DNA of 64,000 nucleotides from Sialis fuliginosa (GCA_961205875.1 OY540813.1:186001-250000); one strand, 5' to 3'; shown: positions 1 to 10,974, counted from the stretch's first letter. The notes: generated by a model from the letters alone, not told the origin. Numbers and translations: made by a program.

Positions 1-760
1 TTATCTGTAAAATTACTAACCAAAATTTGCAATTACAATCTCAAGAAGTGATTGGAAATTTACAAATCATTATTTATTTTTTCAAATTCTGTTTGCATTT
101 TTACAAAAATTCATTCAAGTCATGAGCGCTATGTATTTTTACAAGTCTTGTTTGTAATTTTAAGTCTAAAACTTTGTAAAATTTCTACACATATTCGGAA
201 TTTAATTTTACCACATTTATCTGTAAAATTACTAACCAAAATTTGCAATTACAATCTCAAGAAGTGATTGGAAATTTACAAATTATTATTTATTTTTTCA
301 AATTCTGTTTGCATTTTTACAAAAATTCATTCAAGTCATGAGCGCTATGTATTTTTACAATTCTTATTTGTAATTTCAAGTCTAAAACTTTGTAAAATTT
401 CTACACATATTCGGATTTTGATTTTACCAAGATTAATAGTAAAATTACTAACCGAAACTTGCAGTTACAATTACAGGAAATTTACAAATCATTACTTTTT
501 TTTTGAAAATTCTGTTTGCATTTTTACAAAATTTCTTTCAAGTCATGAGCGCTATGTATTTTTACAATTCTTGTTTGTAATTTCAAGTCTAAAATTTTCT
601 AAAATTTCTATACCTATTTGTAGTCTAATCTTACTACAGTTATCAAAAAAATGACTAACTGAAATACGTAATCCAAATTGCAAAAAGTGATTGAAAAATT
701 GTAAAACTTTAATTACTTTAGATTTGTTTATATTTTTACTAGTGTCTCTTACAATCATAT
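1..760. repeat. Tandem array, ~210-216 bp unit
   Basis: Three to four copies of a unit that begins near GTGATTGGAAATTTACAAAT lie head to tail (about 48, 264, 470 and a diverged one near 680). The first two are nearly identical and later ones diverge. Each unit contains the words CAAGTCATGAGCGCTATG and ATTTTTACAA. Frames stay open through the units, giving repetitive peptides, but these follow from the AT-rich repeat and are not genes. The array enters from outside the window, so its full size is unknown. It shares short vocabulary (TGTAAAATTACTAA) with the array at 5215-6080. Confidence 0.85.
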
Positions 761-1343
761 AGTTTTATGTAATCTTCTAATTCTGCTGTGTAGTTTCAAG
801 TATAAAACTTGGTATATTTATTTTGCATTTTTATAAAATTGTGACTTATGCAGATTTAAAATTTAATTTGAATGCAGTTCTAAGTAAAATTAGTAGCAAA
901 CATTTATACTTGAATTGCAAGTATGAAGTATAGATTATAAAAAAATATTTTTTTTTTATTAAAATGTTTTAATATACATGTTGTTTCTGAATATGAAATA
1001 TGTTAGTTTTATAAAAAAAACCTCATAGAATCGATCAAGTGTATAAAAAAAATTGTGAAAGAACCGAATTATTCACTGTGGTAAAAAATAGTGATAAAAT
1101 TTAATTGTAAGTGTAATAGGGTATGTTCAAATCTGCATATCAACATTTTTTATATTTGAAAGTAAGTAAATCTTTGCTAATTATTATTTATGAATTATAT
1201 ATAAACTGGTCAAAATGCCTAAAACAACCTTTATAAATGCTCCATATGCCGGTGTAAAACAACCTTTAATTTTATTCGAATTTGCAAGTCCCGACCAGCA
1301 TAGAAAAAATCATTGTTGCGTTTCTTTTGACATGCCGACACAA
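761..1343. other. AT-rich unique or decayed repeat DNA
   Basis: No gene is visible. The first part looks like further decayed array sequence; the remainder is low-complexity AT-rich DNA ending at the target site of the hAT-type element. Confidence 0.5.
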
Positions 1344-1524
1344 GTATAGAACAGTGATTCTCAAAGTGTGGGTCGCGACTCCTAGGAAGGTCGCAGAAAA
1401 ATTGATGACATAAACCGAGTTTAGTAAGCAAACAATTCATTTTTACTTGGTGTGAAAACAGTGTCCACTATTCGCTGAATTAACAATGACAGTTCTCTTG
1501 CCATTTGCAACCAACTTATTTATA

Positions 1525-2899
1525 GGCGAGCGGATTATCGAGTCTAGCTCGCTTAGAAATGACAATAACCGACCAATCGACGTTCTAGTGGCTAAAAATG
1601 ATTTTATTAAATTCTTTATATTTTTCTGAGAAAAAACATCTATATACATGATATTTTTTTATGCGGTCCTTCAATAGGTACACACATTTTTTTGTTTAAT
1701 AAATCTAAATCTGCATTAAAAAATCTGAAAAAATTATGTAAGCTTCATTGGATTAAAATGAACATTTTTTGTCTCATAAACTTTTTTTTAAAATCAATTG
1801 TTTTGAAGATAAAAAATATTTATACTTTAAAAATAGCGAAAAATTCGTATATTTGTGATTTTTTTTCTCGGAAACTAATTGTTCAATCAAAATAAATCAA
1901 AAACAAAAAGAATCAGCCAACTTTGAACTATAACTATATTTTTTTTCATTTTGATCATTACTGTAATTAAATGTAAAAACTTCATTAGAGCCGAACTCAC
2001 TCTTTTCGCCGTAAATAGATACCATGGCTGGCTACAACATTCATTTAATAATAATTGAAATATTTAAATACTGGGATGAATGCATCAATAAAAACACTTT
2101 AGAATATTTTTATTGCACATTTATTTGTCACGATTATTTTCTTTATTATAATATTATACTTATCAGAACATCTACAAAAAATATTTCTGTTCTTGTTGCG
2201 GAAAATTTCCTTGTACAGCTAAAACATGCTCTTGTTTGGATTTAGATTTAAAATGTTGTTCAGTTTGTAGATGTTTTGATAAGTGTAACAATAAAGAAAA
2301 TAATTGTAACAAATAAATATGCAATAAAAATATTCTAAAGTGTTTTTATTGAAACTTTCATCCCAGTATTTAAATATTTCAATTATTAAACGAAAATTGT
2401 AGCCAGCCATGGTATCGATTTACGGCGCAATGAGTGAGTTCGGCTCTAATGAAGTTTTTACATTTAATTACAGTAATAATCAAAATGAAAAAAAATCTAA
2501 TTATAGTTTAAAGTTGGCTGATTCTTTTTGTTTATGTTTTATTCTGATTGAACAATTAGTTACCGAGAAAAAAATTCACAAATATACGAATTTTTCGCTA
2601 TTTTTAAAGTTAAAATATTTTTTATCTTCAAAACTATAGCTTTAAAAAAAAAGTTTATGAGACAAAAAATGTTTATTTTAATCCAATGAAGCTTACATAA
2701 TTTTTTCAGATTTTTTAATGCAGATTTAGATTTATTAAACAAAAAAATGTGTGTACCTATTGAAGGACCGCATAAAAAAATATCATGTATATAGATGTTT
2801 TTTCTCAGAAAAATATAAAGAATTTAATAAAATCATTTTTAGCCACTAGAACGTCGATTGGTTGGTTAGTGTACTCGAAATAGCTGTAATCCGCTCGCC
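1525..2899. repeat. Long inverted repeat (arms ~650 and ~633 bp, ~90 bp loop)
   Basis: The left arm (1525-2175) and right arm (2267-2899) are reverse complements with scattered mismatches. Outer ends are GGCGAGCGGATTA on the left and TAATCCGCTCGCC on the right. Inner ends are CTTATCAGAACATCTAC and GTAGATGTTTTGATAAG. Paired ORF-like frames on opposite strands (1692-1895 + and 2560-2742 -; 2024-2245 + and 2219-2410 -) are mirror images produced by the palindrome. The arrangement could form a long hairpin in RNA or single-stranded DNA. Confidence 0.9.
2152..2316 (+). CDS. Cysteine-rich frame across the foldback loop (fragment)
   Basis: An open frame of 54 codons with no evident start runs from the stop at 2149-2151 to a TAA at 2314-2316. 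Its last 44 codons contain twelve cysteines, beginning YFCSCCGKFPC and ending with CCSVCRCFDKCNN and NCNK. The spacing (C.C, CC, C.C pairs) resembles a CXC/tesmin-like or other zinc-binding Cys-rich tail, as found at the C-terminus of several transposon-encoded proteins. AATAAA-like signals follow the stop directly, as if the 3' end of a gene had been captured and then duplicated in inverted orientation. The fragment is not obviously translatable as it stands. Confidence 0.35.
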   Translation, partial: YYTYQNIYKKYFCSCCGKFPCTAKTCSCLDLDLKCCSVCRCFDKCNNKENNCNK

Positions 2900-3167
2900 C
2901 TATTATACGAAATGGTATTTTCAGTACTGACCAACATCAAAACAAAGCCGCGCTCACTCATCACATTAAATTTAATTTAAAATATTTTAAGTAAACTCAA
3001 TTAGTTAGTTAAGTTAATGTCGAAAAATATACAAATAATATTTTGTTCAAAGATGTACTCGAGATAAGTTATTAACTTGTTATTAATTATTATTGATATT
3101 AAATTTCGCTATTAATCACAATTATGAGTGATTCAATTCAAAAAGTTTGAGAAATACTGGTATAGAA

Positions 3168-3649
3168 CATAGTTTCATGTGAACGCGCTGGCGGAAGGGG
3201 TAAATTTTGTTACATTTTATTTTCTCACGATGCTAAGCTACTGCGTATGAGCAATAATACGATTTTTGAACAGTCGTTATTAAAAATTTGTTGTGTAAAG
3301 ATTGATGCTGCTACAAGTGATTTTTTATAATTCTGTTGTTTAATCCAATAATTGTTTTTAACGTTTATTGAATATATATCTGTTATAATTCAGGTAACTT
3401 TTTCACCTACTTACATCTTTAAGCTGTAGCCATTTGTCTAAACAAATGATTTTTATTTTTGGAGTTAAAATTTTAAGGCAAAAGAAATATTTTCTTGTTT
3501 CAAATAATTTTTTTCCAAAACTAAGATTTTAATATTTGAAATGTGTAATCAAATTTTGATAAGTGTTTTAAAATTTCACGACAAATAAGTATAACTTCTA
3601 ACGCGTGTACATAAGTACACATACCCACTTTTTGTTTTGTTTTTTATAG
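3168..3649. other. Possible upstream region/intron of the DUF4806-like pseudogene
   Basis: No coding signal is visible. It ends with a pyrimidine-rich run and TTTTATAG, a good 3' splice acceptor, immediately before the first recognisable exon. An upstream first exon of the same gene may be hidden or lost here. Confidence 0.3.
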
Positions 3650-5052
3650 ACATGGATCATAAATATCGTCTTATATTATATTATATTATATATACATGGC
3701 TTCATTTTGAAGAAGATTCTGATAAGGTATATTGCAAATATATGCCAGGCCTGCTTGATGATCCAAATGTATGCGAAGAACTGCAAGAAATGGTGAAAAA
3801 TTTAGAACCACCCAAATCTACATAGCCAACATTTCTAGTGGATATTCGCGGAAGTGCTCGTAAGTAATGATATGTTATTTTAAAATAAATTCTTTACCAC
3901 AATATTAATTTTTTTACATTTTATTAATTTTTTATGAGCAAAAAAAATATTTTGACATATTATTAATCAATTTTTTAGATACTTATAAAGAAGCTGAAAA
4001 TAAAATCGTTGAGTTAGAAACAAAACCATATGTATACTCGACAGCAAATGAAGAATCTGCAAAAAAAAAGCAGATACTGATAAGAAGGCTCTGAAGCGCA
4101 AATTTGTTGCAAAGAATAAAGAGCTCATTAACAAACAATTTAGTCAAGCAGCATTGAAATGGACAGACGATCTTGGTATAAAAATTCGTAAGTAGTTTTA
4201 ATTTTTTTTGGTAAAATTTTTTGTTATAAATATGCAACAAATATATATTTTTTAATGTTAGATTCATCTAATCCTAAAAGTCAACACACAAAAAGAAAAA
4301 AATTGAATTCTAAATCGATTTCAATCCCAAGTTGTCACCCATCTGATGACACTGACATTAAGTCAACTTCAACGGAATTTTCCAGTGATGAAGACAACAC
4401 TAACGGATTAGATCCAAACAATATATTAAATCCAAAAAGGATTGTAAAAAAAAAAAGCTGAAGAAAAACTCGAGACCAGTGCAAATCAACCAATGACAAT
4501 AGGTAAAAACATACATCGTTTTTTTTTTCTTTAATGTGTATTGGAAACGTGATTTTTTTTGTTACAGAAGATCTGCATCAATTCATATCGAGCTGTTTTG
4601 TAAGCATCGGCAAACGTTTGTCAAATTTAGGAAGTCAATTAACCAATTATTCAACCAGATTACAAAGCCTTGAAAATGTCATTGAAAAACTTCATAATTC
4701 AACAAGCATTTTGAGTGACGAAATCAGTAACTCTGAGAGTGAATTTGACATGATTCTTCCACTACAAAATGAAGAAAGTTTTATTAAATTTAATGATAAA
4801 ATTAAAAATGATGTTGATTTAAAAAAAAAATTGGTAAGTAATCACAAATAAAATTATTATTTTTTATATAAGCCCTATTTTATATAATTCGTTTATAAGA
4901 CATAAATAATAATTTTCTTTTTTTAGATTTACAAATTGTTATGCTAAATAAACAAGACAGTAGATATAACCAAGAATATTGGAAAGATACTCCGTGCCTA
5001 CATTACTCGTGATTTGGCAATTAATTATGTGGCAATCAAAACGTCAGAATAA
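3650..5052 (+). pseudogene. Decayed spliced gene with DUF4806-like C-terminus
   Basis: Five exon-like blocks have good insect splice signals: 3650-3859, 3979-4187, 4262-4502, 4568-4833 and 4927-5052. The encoded protein would begin with a segment containing EEDSDKVYCKYMPGLLDDP. A lysine-rich region, a serine/aspartate-rich linker and a possible coiled coil follow (block 4: LGSQLTNYSTRLQSLENVIE). The C-terminus (ILPLQNEESFIKF, DLKKKL, then NIGKILRAYITRDLAINY) matches my memory of DUF4806, a domain of unknown function in many insect proteins, some linked to transposons. Breaks: an in-frame TAG in block 1 after PPKST, frameshifts at the poly-A runs near 4061-4069 and 4447-4456, and an in-frame TAA at about 4945 in block 5. 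The homopolymer shifts could be assembly errors; the two stops are harder to explain that way. Confidence 0.6.
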
Positions 5053-5214
5053 TCTTCAAAAAAAATTTAAAATTTGTGTTAGCATTAAATTATGTTATTA
5101 TTTTCATAATATAAATTATTGATAACACTGTTATAATTAATGACATATGTTTAATTGTTAATTAAATAATTAATAAATTAATATTTAATAAATATTTTAT
5201 ATTTAACACTAAAA
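5053..5214. other. 3' flank of the pseudogene
   Basis: Very AT-rich sequence with several AATAAA hexamers between about 5150 and 5190, compatible with the old polyadenylation region of the DUF4806-like gene. Confidence 0.35.
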
Positions 5215-6080
5215 TACGCTGTTGTAGCATTCATTGATTTAACAATTTTTTTCAGTAAAATTACAGTCTGATATTGAAATAAAGCTATGCAAGTTATATC
5301 CCGATGCATAGTAATATTGCAACGAGCGGTTTGTATTTTTTTCAAATTGACTTGATGTAAGTTGGGTAGTAAAAATTCAATACTGCAACAAATAGTTTGT
5401 AATTTTTCGAAACTAAATTGGTATTAATTGGGTTGAAAAATTACGATATATGGTTGTAAAATTACTAAATGTATTTAATCTAATTTGTTTAGTAAAATTC
5501 CGACTATTGTATTGTAATATTACTAAACAATTTTTTAATAAAGGTTAGTAATATTGCAACAAATAGTTTGTAATTTTTCTAAACTAAATTGGTATAAATT
5601 GTCTAGTATAATTACAATAAATTTTTGTAAAATTACTAAAATTATTAGAAACATTTGGCTTAGTAAAATTACGAATAATGTACAGTAATATTACTAAACA
5701 TAAGTCTAGTAAATGATTAGTAATTTTGCGACAGATGATTTGTAATAGTTTAAAATTGAGTTGTGATAAATTGTATAGTAAATTTACAAAACTGTGTTCC
5801 ATAATTCCGAAAATTGTGGTGCGTAAAAACTTCCTACACATTTTTGTAAAATTACTAAAATTATTAGAAACATTTGGCTTAGTAAAATTACGAATAATGT
5901 ACAGTAATATTACTAAACATAAGTCTAGTAAATGATTAGTAATTTTGCGACAGATGATTTGTAATAGTTTAAAATTGAGTTGTGATAAATTGTATAGTAA
6001 ATTTACAAAACTGTGTTCCATAATTCCGAAAATTGTGGTGCGTAAAAACTTCCTACACATTTTTGTAAAATTACTAAAAA
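5215..6080. repeat. Tandem array with a perfect 219-bp direct duplication
   Basis: Degenerate units at 5215-5620 precede two almost identical 219-bp units (5622-5840 and 5841-6059) and the beginning of a third. The unit contains GTAAAATTACTAAAATTATT and GTGGTGCGTAAAAACTTCC. A long open frame on the minus strand (5584-6162) and two on the plus strand are by-products of repeating a stop-poor unit with a length divisible by three. Confidence 0.9.
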
Positions 6081-6094
6081 AATTTTTGACAGTG

Positions 6095-6410
6095 CGGTTA
6101 AAAACAGAAAAAATTCTAAACTTAATTATATGCAGTTCAAATGTCAATGCAGTTAACTCCATAAATTCAGTACATTATATAAAAAAAAAACAATGTGGCC
6201 AGCATAAGACTTTTTTATACATTTTTATAAAAAATTGAATTGCTCAAAAACGGTTAAAAACAGAAAAAATACTAAACTTAATAATATGCAGTTCAAATGT
6301 CAATGCTGTTCTCCATAAATTCAGTACATTACATTGAAAAAAAAACTAATGTGGCCAGTACAAGACTTTTTTAACATTGTTATAAAAAATCGAATATCTC
6401 GAAAATGAAT
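6095..6410. repeat. Two tandem ~156-bp units
   Basis: CGGTTAAAAACAGAAAAAAT begins both units, at about 6095 and 6251. Both include GCAGTTCAAATGTCAATGC and end with GTGGCCAG..AAGACTTTTTTA. Divergence between copies is modest. Confidence 0.8.
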
Positions 6411-7910
6411 CGTTATAACAAAAAAATAGTTGGAATATAAACTATAGAAAATAATATTCTCTATAACTTTTATTTGGAATAATTTTTTCTACTGCCCGTC
6501 GTTTTAAAAATAATCAGAAAAGTTCAAAAATTGATAAAAAAAAATCCGTTTTCAGTTTATGTTTCAATATTTTTACTGTAGAGAGTTCACAGACAGACAG
6601 AACCCCATCGAAATTTTATAAAATTTTATTTAAAAAAATTATAGATTGGATGTTATTGGATGAAATATATCGATAGAAGGGTGCTTAAAAACTTTTTTTG
6701 AATCACTCTTTTATAATCAAATATTATAAAAATTATAAAATCAAGATTTATTACTTAATAAATTTTTTATTTTAGTCCTTGAAGATTCCACTAGATTCTC
6801 GGTACTGCATCTATATTTAACTATCTGCAATTAATATTAATTTCACGGATTGATTGATATATATATATATTTTATGAATAGCTGCTTTTAATTTTTTAAC
6901 GCTTGCGTAAAATTTTATACCAAACTATAAATTATTACATATTTAATATAATTTGTTATTTTGCCAAAAGTTTTTAATGAACCATATTTTTAACTATGAA
7001 ATATTAATCTTTTAATAGTCCTTGAAAATTACTGTACATTATAATTTATGTTGATTTTTTTTCTAATTACCCTAGGGCACCTCTTTATCCCTCCGGTAAT
7101 CCACAAGATTTTCCCCGCGTACATTTCAAAACATTAATTATTTAATTTATTTATACATATTTTTATTATAAATTATCAATTTACCTTAATACGGGCCTGT
7201 TGTAAATCAATACCATAATAATATATCCTTGACTAATTCTAAGGTCTTCGGCTTTCGATCGGTGAAAATCCCATCAAAATCGGTCCAGCAGTTTTCACAT
7301 CACAATAAAATTAAAATGAATATAGCACAATGAAAAAAATATTTGTTTAAATTAAAAATTACATATATGATCAAGGAAGCTATGTATGTTACTAATATTA
7401 AGTACACTTAAATAATAATGTGTAAGTAACTTGTGATACGTAACTATCTGAATTATTAAATAATATAAACCTGTATTAACATGAATTTTATGAGTTTTGC
7501 ATCGATTATGCAATGCTATTAAAACAATTAATATGTTAATAATAAATTACATTTAATTAAATATCCATTCTTGCTAGTACCTATGTATGTATGTTAAAAA
7601 TATGAATTTTTTTATTATATTGAAAATAAAACATTATGAATTTTTATTTCGAAAAATAAGCTATTTACAGAACAACTTTTCAGACAAAATTAACTCAGTT
7701 TTAGATTTGTTTACGTTTTTTTTTTAAATTGATTATTATATGTGAAAAAATAAGTAACTTTTGTCCGAAATTCTATATAACTATCGCCTGCCCTGATCAC
7801 CCTAAGGAAAATTATGTTCCTCTTAGTAATCTATATCTATAGGTAACTGACTGCATCTAAAAATTAATGAATACCCCAAAAAAATAGTTTTAGATAGTCG
7901 TTTTAAGTTG
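6411..7910. other. AT-rich intergenic DNA
   Basis: No gene is recognised. CAGACAGACAGAACCCC at about 6591 and ATCGGTCCAGCAGTTTTCAC at about 7280 are typical of decayed insect transposon 3' regions. Confidence 0.4.
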
Positions 7911-8235
7911 TTCATGTTATTGTGTACATATCGTACTCACTTCACTAATTATTTTAAATGTTGCTAAGCTTCATTTAAATCGAAATGACAGATCTTAGGA
8001 CATCAAAAAAATTAACAACCCCAAAAATAAGCTTTTGTTTTTCATGTTATTGTGTACATATCGTACTCACTTCACTAATTATTTTAAATTTTTCCAAACT
8101 TTATTTAAATCGAAATGAAAGTTTTTAGGGACAACACCCCAAAAATAGGCTCAGATTGTTGTTTCATGTTATTGTGTACATATCGTACTCACTTCACTAA
8201 TTATTTTAAAAGTTACTAAACTTCATTTAGGTCAA
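7911..8235. repeat. Three tandem ~125-bp units
   Basis: TCATGTTATTGTGTACATAT followed by CGTACTCACTTCACTAATTA occurs at 7912, 8042 and 8164 (spacings about 130 and 122 bp). The same downstream AAACTTCATTTAAATCGAAA-like segment follows each. Confidence 0.88.
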
Positions 8236-8340
8236 AATGAAAGAATTTTTCAGATTTTTATCACAACTATTTTCGGAGATAAATATAAAAAAAAACAGAA
8301 TGAATTAATAAGACCCAAAATAATTACAATCACAAAAGCA

Positions 8341-8357
8341 CCCCCCCCCCCCCCCCC
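8341..8357. repeat. Poly-C tract (17 C)
   Basis: A pure C run sits in AT-rich DNA. It is one of many C or G runs in the window. Confidence 0.9.
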
Positions 8358-8713
8358 TCTTCATGTTGCAATACTATATTGATGTCGATATGTCTGTGAA
8401 TCGAAGGTCTGTCACATATATTGACTGAAGAAATTCGGCCAAATATAATGAATCCATACATAATTATTATGTAACAATGCTTGGGCCAGAATCGCTGATA
8501 AATATAGTAAATGAAACGAGGTCTGGAGTATTTATTACAGTATTATCAAGTTATCCATTGCAAAATTTGACGAAACGTTGGTTAACACAATCAGTGTGGT
8601 TGATTCTAAGAAGTTTACTCAGAAAAATAAATAAATAACATAATTGTCCACAAAAAAAAAGATAAGTTAGAAATTTAATGTTCGGTTTGAGCAGCAGTCT
8701 TTAAACTGTTGTA

Positions 8714-8895
8714 CATCTGCCAAGTAAATGCACAGTGCTTCCTCGTGCTAAATACATATATTATAGGAAATTGAATGCTCTACAAAAAACATAACATGTG
8801 ACATATCTTGAAAAAATTAATATTTTTGGACGTCACCCCTCCCCCTTACACACGATTTTGATGATTTTGGAATGAGACCGTCCTCAAAAAAAAAA
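8714..8895. mobile_element. Family A fragment (copy A1)
   Basis: It starts with CATCTGCCAAGTAAATGCAC and AGTGCTTCCTCGTGCTAAAT, then jumps across an internal deletion to the TAGGAAATTGAATGCTCTAC and CACCCCTCCCCCTTACACAC segments shared with the longer copies at 38558 and 60321. It stops after GACCGTCCTCAAA. Confidence 0.75.
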
Positions 8896-9845
8896 TTATT
8901 TTGGAACTTACACTAAATCGTCTATGGACAGGGCATTTGTCTGAAATTTTCAGAGAATACTTTAAGAAAATGTAAAAAAAAATAATGGATTTTTCAAAAT
9001 TCTAACTGGATCTGCCCCCCTTAAAGGGTTAACTCCTAACCTAAGACATGTACTGAAGAGTTAAACATTGCGTTGTTGTTGTTGATTAGGTAAATAGTTT
9101 CACAACTCGTCTACAGCAAACGTGATCGCTAAAATGGTAAAACATATTAACATAAAGTCAATTATCATAATGTCGCAATTCCAATACTTAAAAATCACTC
9201 GTGAGTATTTCAAATGTTATGTATTCGTGTAAAAACTAAACCCTACGTTCATTGTATACAAATGTATATATATCTCTCTCTGATAATATGCAAACAGTGT
9301 TTGTCAAACTTTGTACCCCAAATCCATTCATTACTTACAATTAGACTTAAGTGGAATAAGAAATAAAATAGGCGTGAAAAATGTTATTAATTATTGGTTA
9401 TTAGTTGTCATACTTTGACACTTGTGTACATAGGCGCCTACAAGATGTAATACCACGGGGAGGAGGTACCCCCCCCCCCATATGAATTTTAATATTTTTA
9501 ATTTTCGTACTAACTATTGCATTTTAAAACAAGTTAATTTTGTTCATACTAGAAGAGTTTTAAAAAATGTCTCTGACTTAAAAAAATGTATTTAAGTTTT
9601 TAGTTATATAGTATATATGCAAAGAAAAAAATTCAAAATAGTAATATATAATTTGTAAATATACCGCCTTGTTCTGTCCTGAATCTTTACCAATAAATAA
9701 CCATTTTTATGTCAAGTTAGTAATGATCGTTAGAAATATATTATTTGCTGTAAATTATCACTGAAACACATCACGTATATAAATATTATAACTAATATTT
9801 AAAAACTTTAATAGATTTCGTTCTATTTAATAAATTTATATAGAA
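8896..9845. other. AT-rich intergenic DNA with C runs
   Basis: No coding gene. A C run near 9472-9480 and a line of short AT-rich repeats are the only features seen. Confidence 0.4.
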
Positions 9846-10665
9846 CAGTGGCGAGGCGTGAAATTTTTAATAAGGAAAGCTTATTTTGTCAATCTTCCCC
9901 CTCCTATTAACAAAAAAAACTAGTTATGAAACACCTTTTATCTTTTTAAATTCTTTTATAAATATTTATATAGTGACTAAATGATTCTACGTCTTATTTT
10001 CTTGTATTTTAATCGATATTTGTATGACGAGTTGAAGTTCACTGCAGGAAATTTCACTAAAAAATTTAGAATTTTTAATTTCGTTAAAAGTATGTTTATT
10101 GTATAGAAAATGACGTGAAAAGTTGTTTGTTTCAAACCGCAGGTCTGTATCTCAAACCGTTCTCGAGATATAGCCTCTCAAAGTTTTAGTTTTTTCAAAA
10201 TTTTGAAGAAAAATGGCCATAACTTTTGAACGCGTTGTCGGAATTGATTTTAGTTGACGGATTTGAAATCAGCGTGTCAAAATCTATATAATGACATGTA
10301 TAATACTTTAAAATTCGACAAAAAATTTTTTGTCAAAAATCGATTTTTCGCGAAATTTTTTTTTTCGAGTTTTAACGTATTATACATGTCATTATATAGA
10401 TTTTGATACGCTGATTCCAAACCCGTCAACTAAAATCAATTCCGACCAAGCGTTCAAAAGTTATGGCCTTTTTTCTCCAAAAATTTGAAAAAACTAAAAC
10501 TTTGAGAGGCTATATCTCGAGAACGGTTTGAGATACAGACCTGCGGTTTGAAACAAACAACTTTTCACGTCATTTTCTATACAATAAACATACTTTTAAC
10601 GAAATCAAAAATTCGAAATTTTTTAGTGAAATATCCTGCAGTGAACCTCAACTCGTCATATAAAA
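9846..10665. mobile_element. Palindromic element family C (copy C1)
   Basis: The left end CAGTGGCGAGGCGTGAAATT resembles a hAT-type terminus. From about 10015 to 10665 the sequence is a palindrome. The left arm contains GTATGACGAGTTGAAGTTCA, CAAACCGCAGGTCTGTATCT and ACTTTTGAACGCG, and the right arm repeats them in reverse. The centre is AT-rich near 10340. The same element, including its flank to CAGTGGCG, recurs inverted at 47255-48142, so this is a dispersed family. The second terminus was not found, and a family J fragment abuts the right arm. Confidence 0.8.
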
Positions 10666-10669
10666 AAAT

Positions 10670-10714
10670 TGATTACACGACCAAACTGACGCGGGTTACA
10701 CCTAGAAGCCAAGG
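10670..10714. repeat. Family J fragment
   Basis: ACACGACCAAACTGACGCGG and TTACACCTAGAAGCCAAGGT match the right arm of the short palindromic element at 54993-55121. Confidence 0.65.
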
Positions 10715-10955
10715 TCCATATTTATCAATCGTTTACGAGAAATATTAGACAAGACTTCAATATTTTGTGATTTAAAATACGTACAAATTTCTTTAAAAAA
10801 AACCATGACATAATTTTTAATGCTTTCATCAAATAAACTATTAAATTTCCTGAAACACCCGTGAAAAAAAAAACAAATAAACAAAGCCCCCGTGTAACGT
10901 AATCTCCTTCATGAAAAAGATAATTAATAATAAACCCTGTATTATATAAAAGTCC

Positions 10956-10974
10956 AACCTAACCTAACCTAACC
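10956..10974. repeat. Short interstitial (AACCT)n, telomere-like
   Basis: AACCTAACCTAACCTAACC is almost four units of the insect telomeric repeat (TTAGG on the other strand). It is too short to indicate a chromosome end. Confidence 0.6.

Larger units (their letters stand above)
1352..3159. mobile_element. Complete hAT-type non-autonomous element with foldback interior
   Basis: The left end reads CAGTGATTCTCAAAGTGTGG and the right end, on the other strand, CAGTATTTCTCAAACTTTTT. These are imperfect inverted termini of the kind seen in hAT elements of the Buster/SPIN type. An 8-bp direct repeat, GTATAGAA, flanks both ends exactly (1344-1351 and 3160-3167), the target duplication length of hAT transposases. 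No transposase is present, so the element is non-autonomous. Most of the interior is one long inverted repeat, annotated separately. The exact TSD makes the boundaries very secure. Confidence 0.88.

Noticed and set aside
52..654. Two plus-strand ORFs with similar peptides
   Set aside because: They are readings of successive satellite units, hydrophobic and AT-driven.
1692..2742. Matching ORFs on both strands
   Set aside because: Mirror images produced by the inverted repeat, not two genes.
3650..5052. Treating the DUF4806-like locus as an intact gene
   Set aside because: Two in-frame stops and two frame changes interrupt it; only some could be sequencing errors.
5584..6162. 192-codon minus-strand ORF
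   Set aside because: It repeats the same peptide twice because of the 219-bp duplication and has no start context, domain or codon signal of a gene.
10956..10974. Telomere
   Set aside because: Fewer than four AACCT units within ordinary sequence; an interstitial chance or repair-derived motif.
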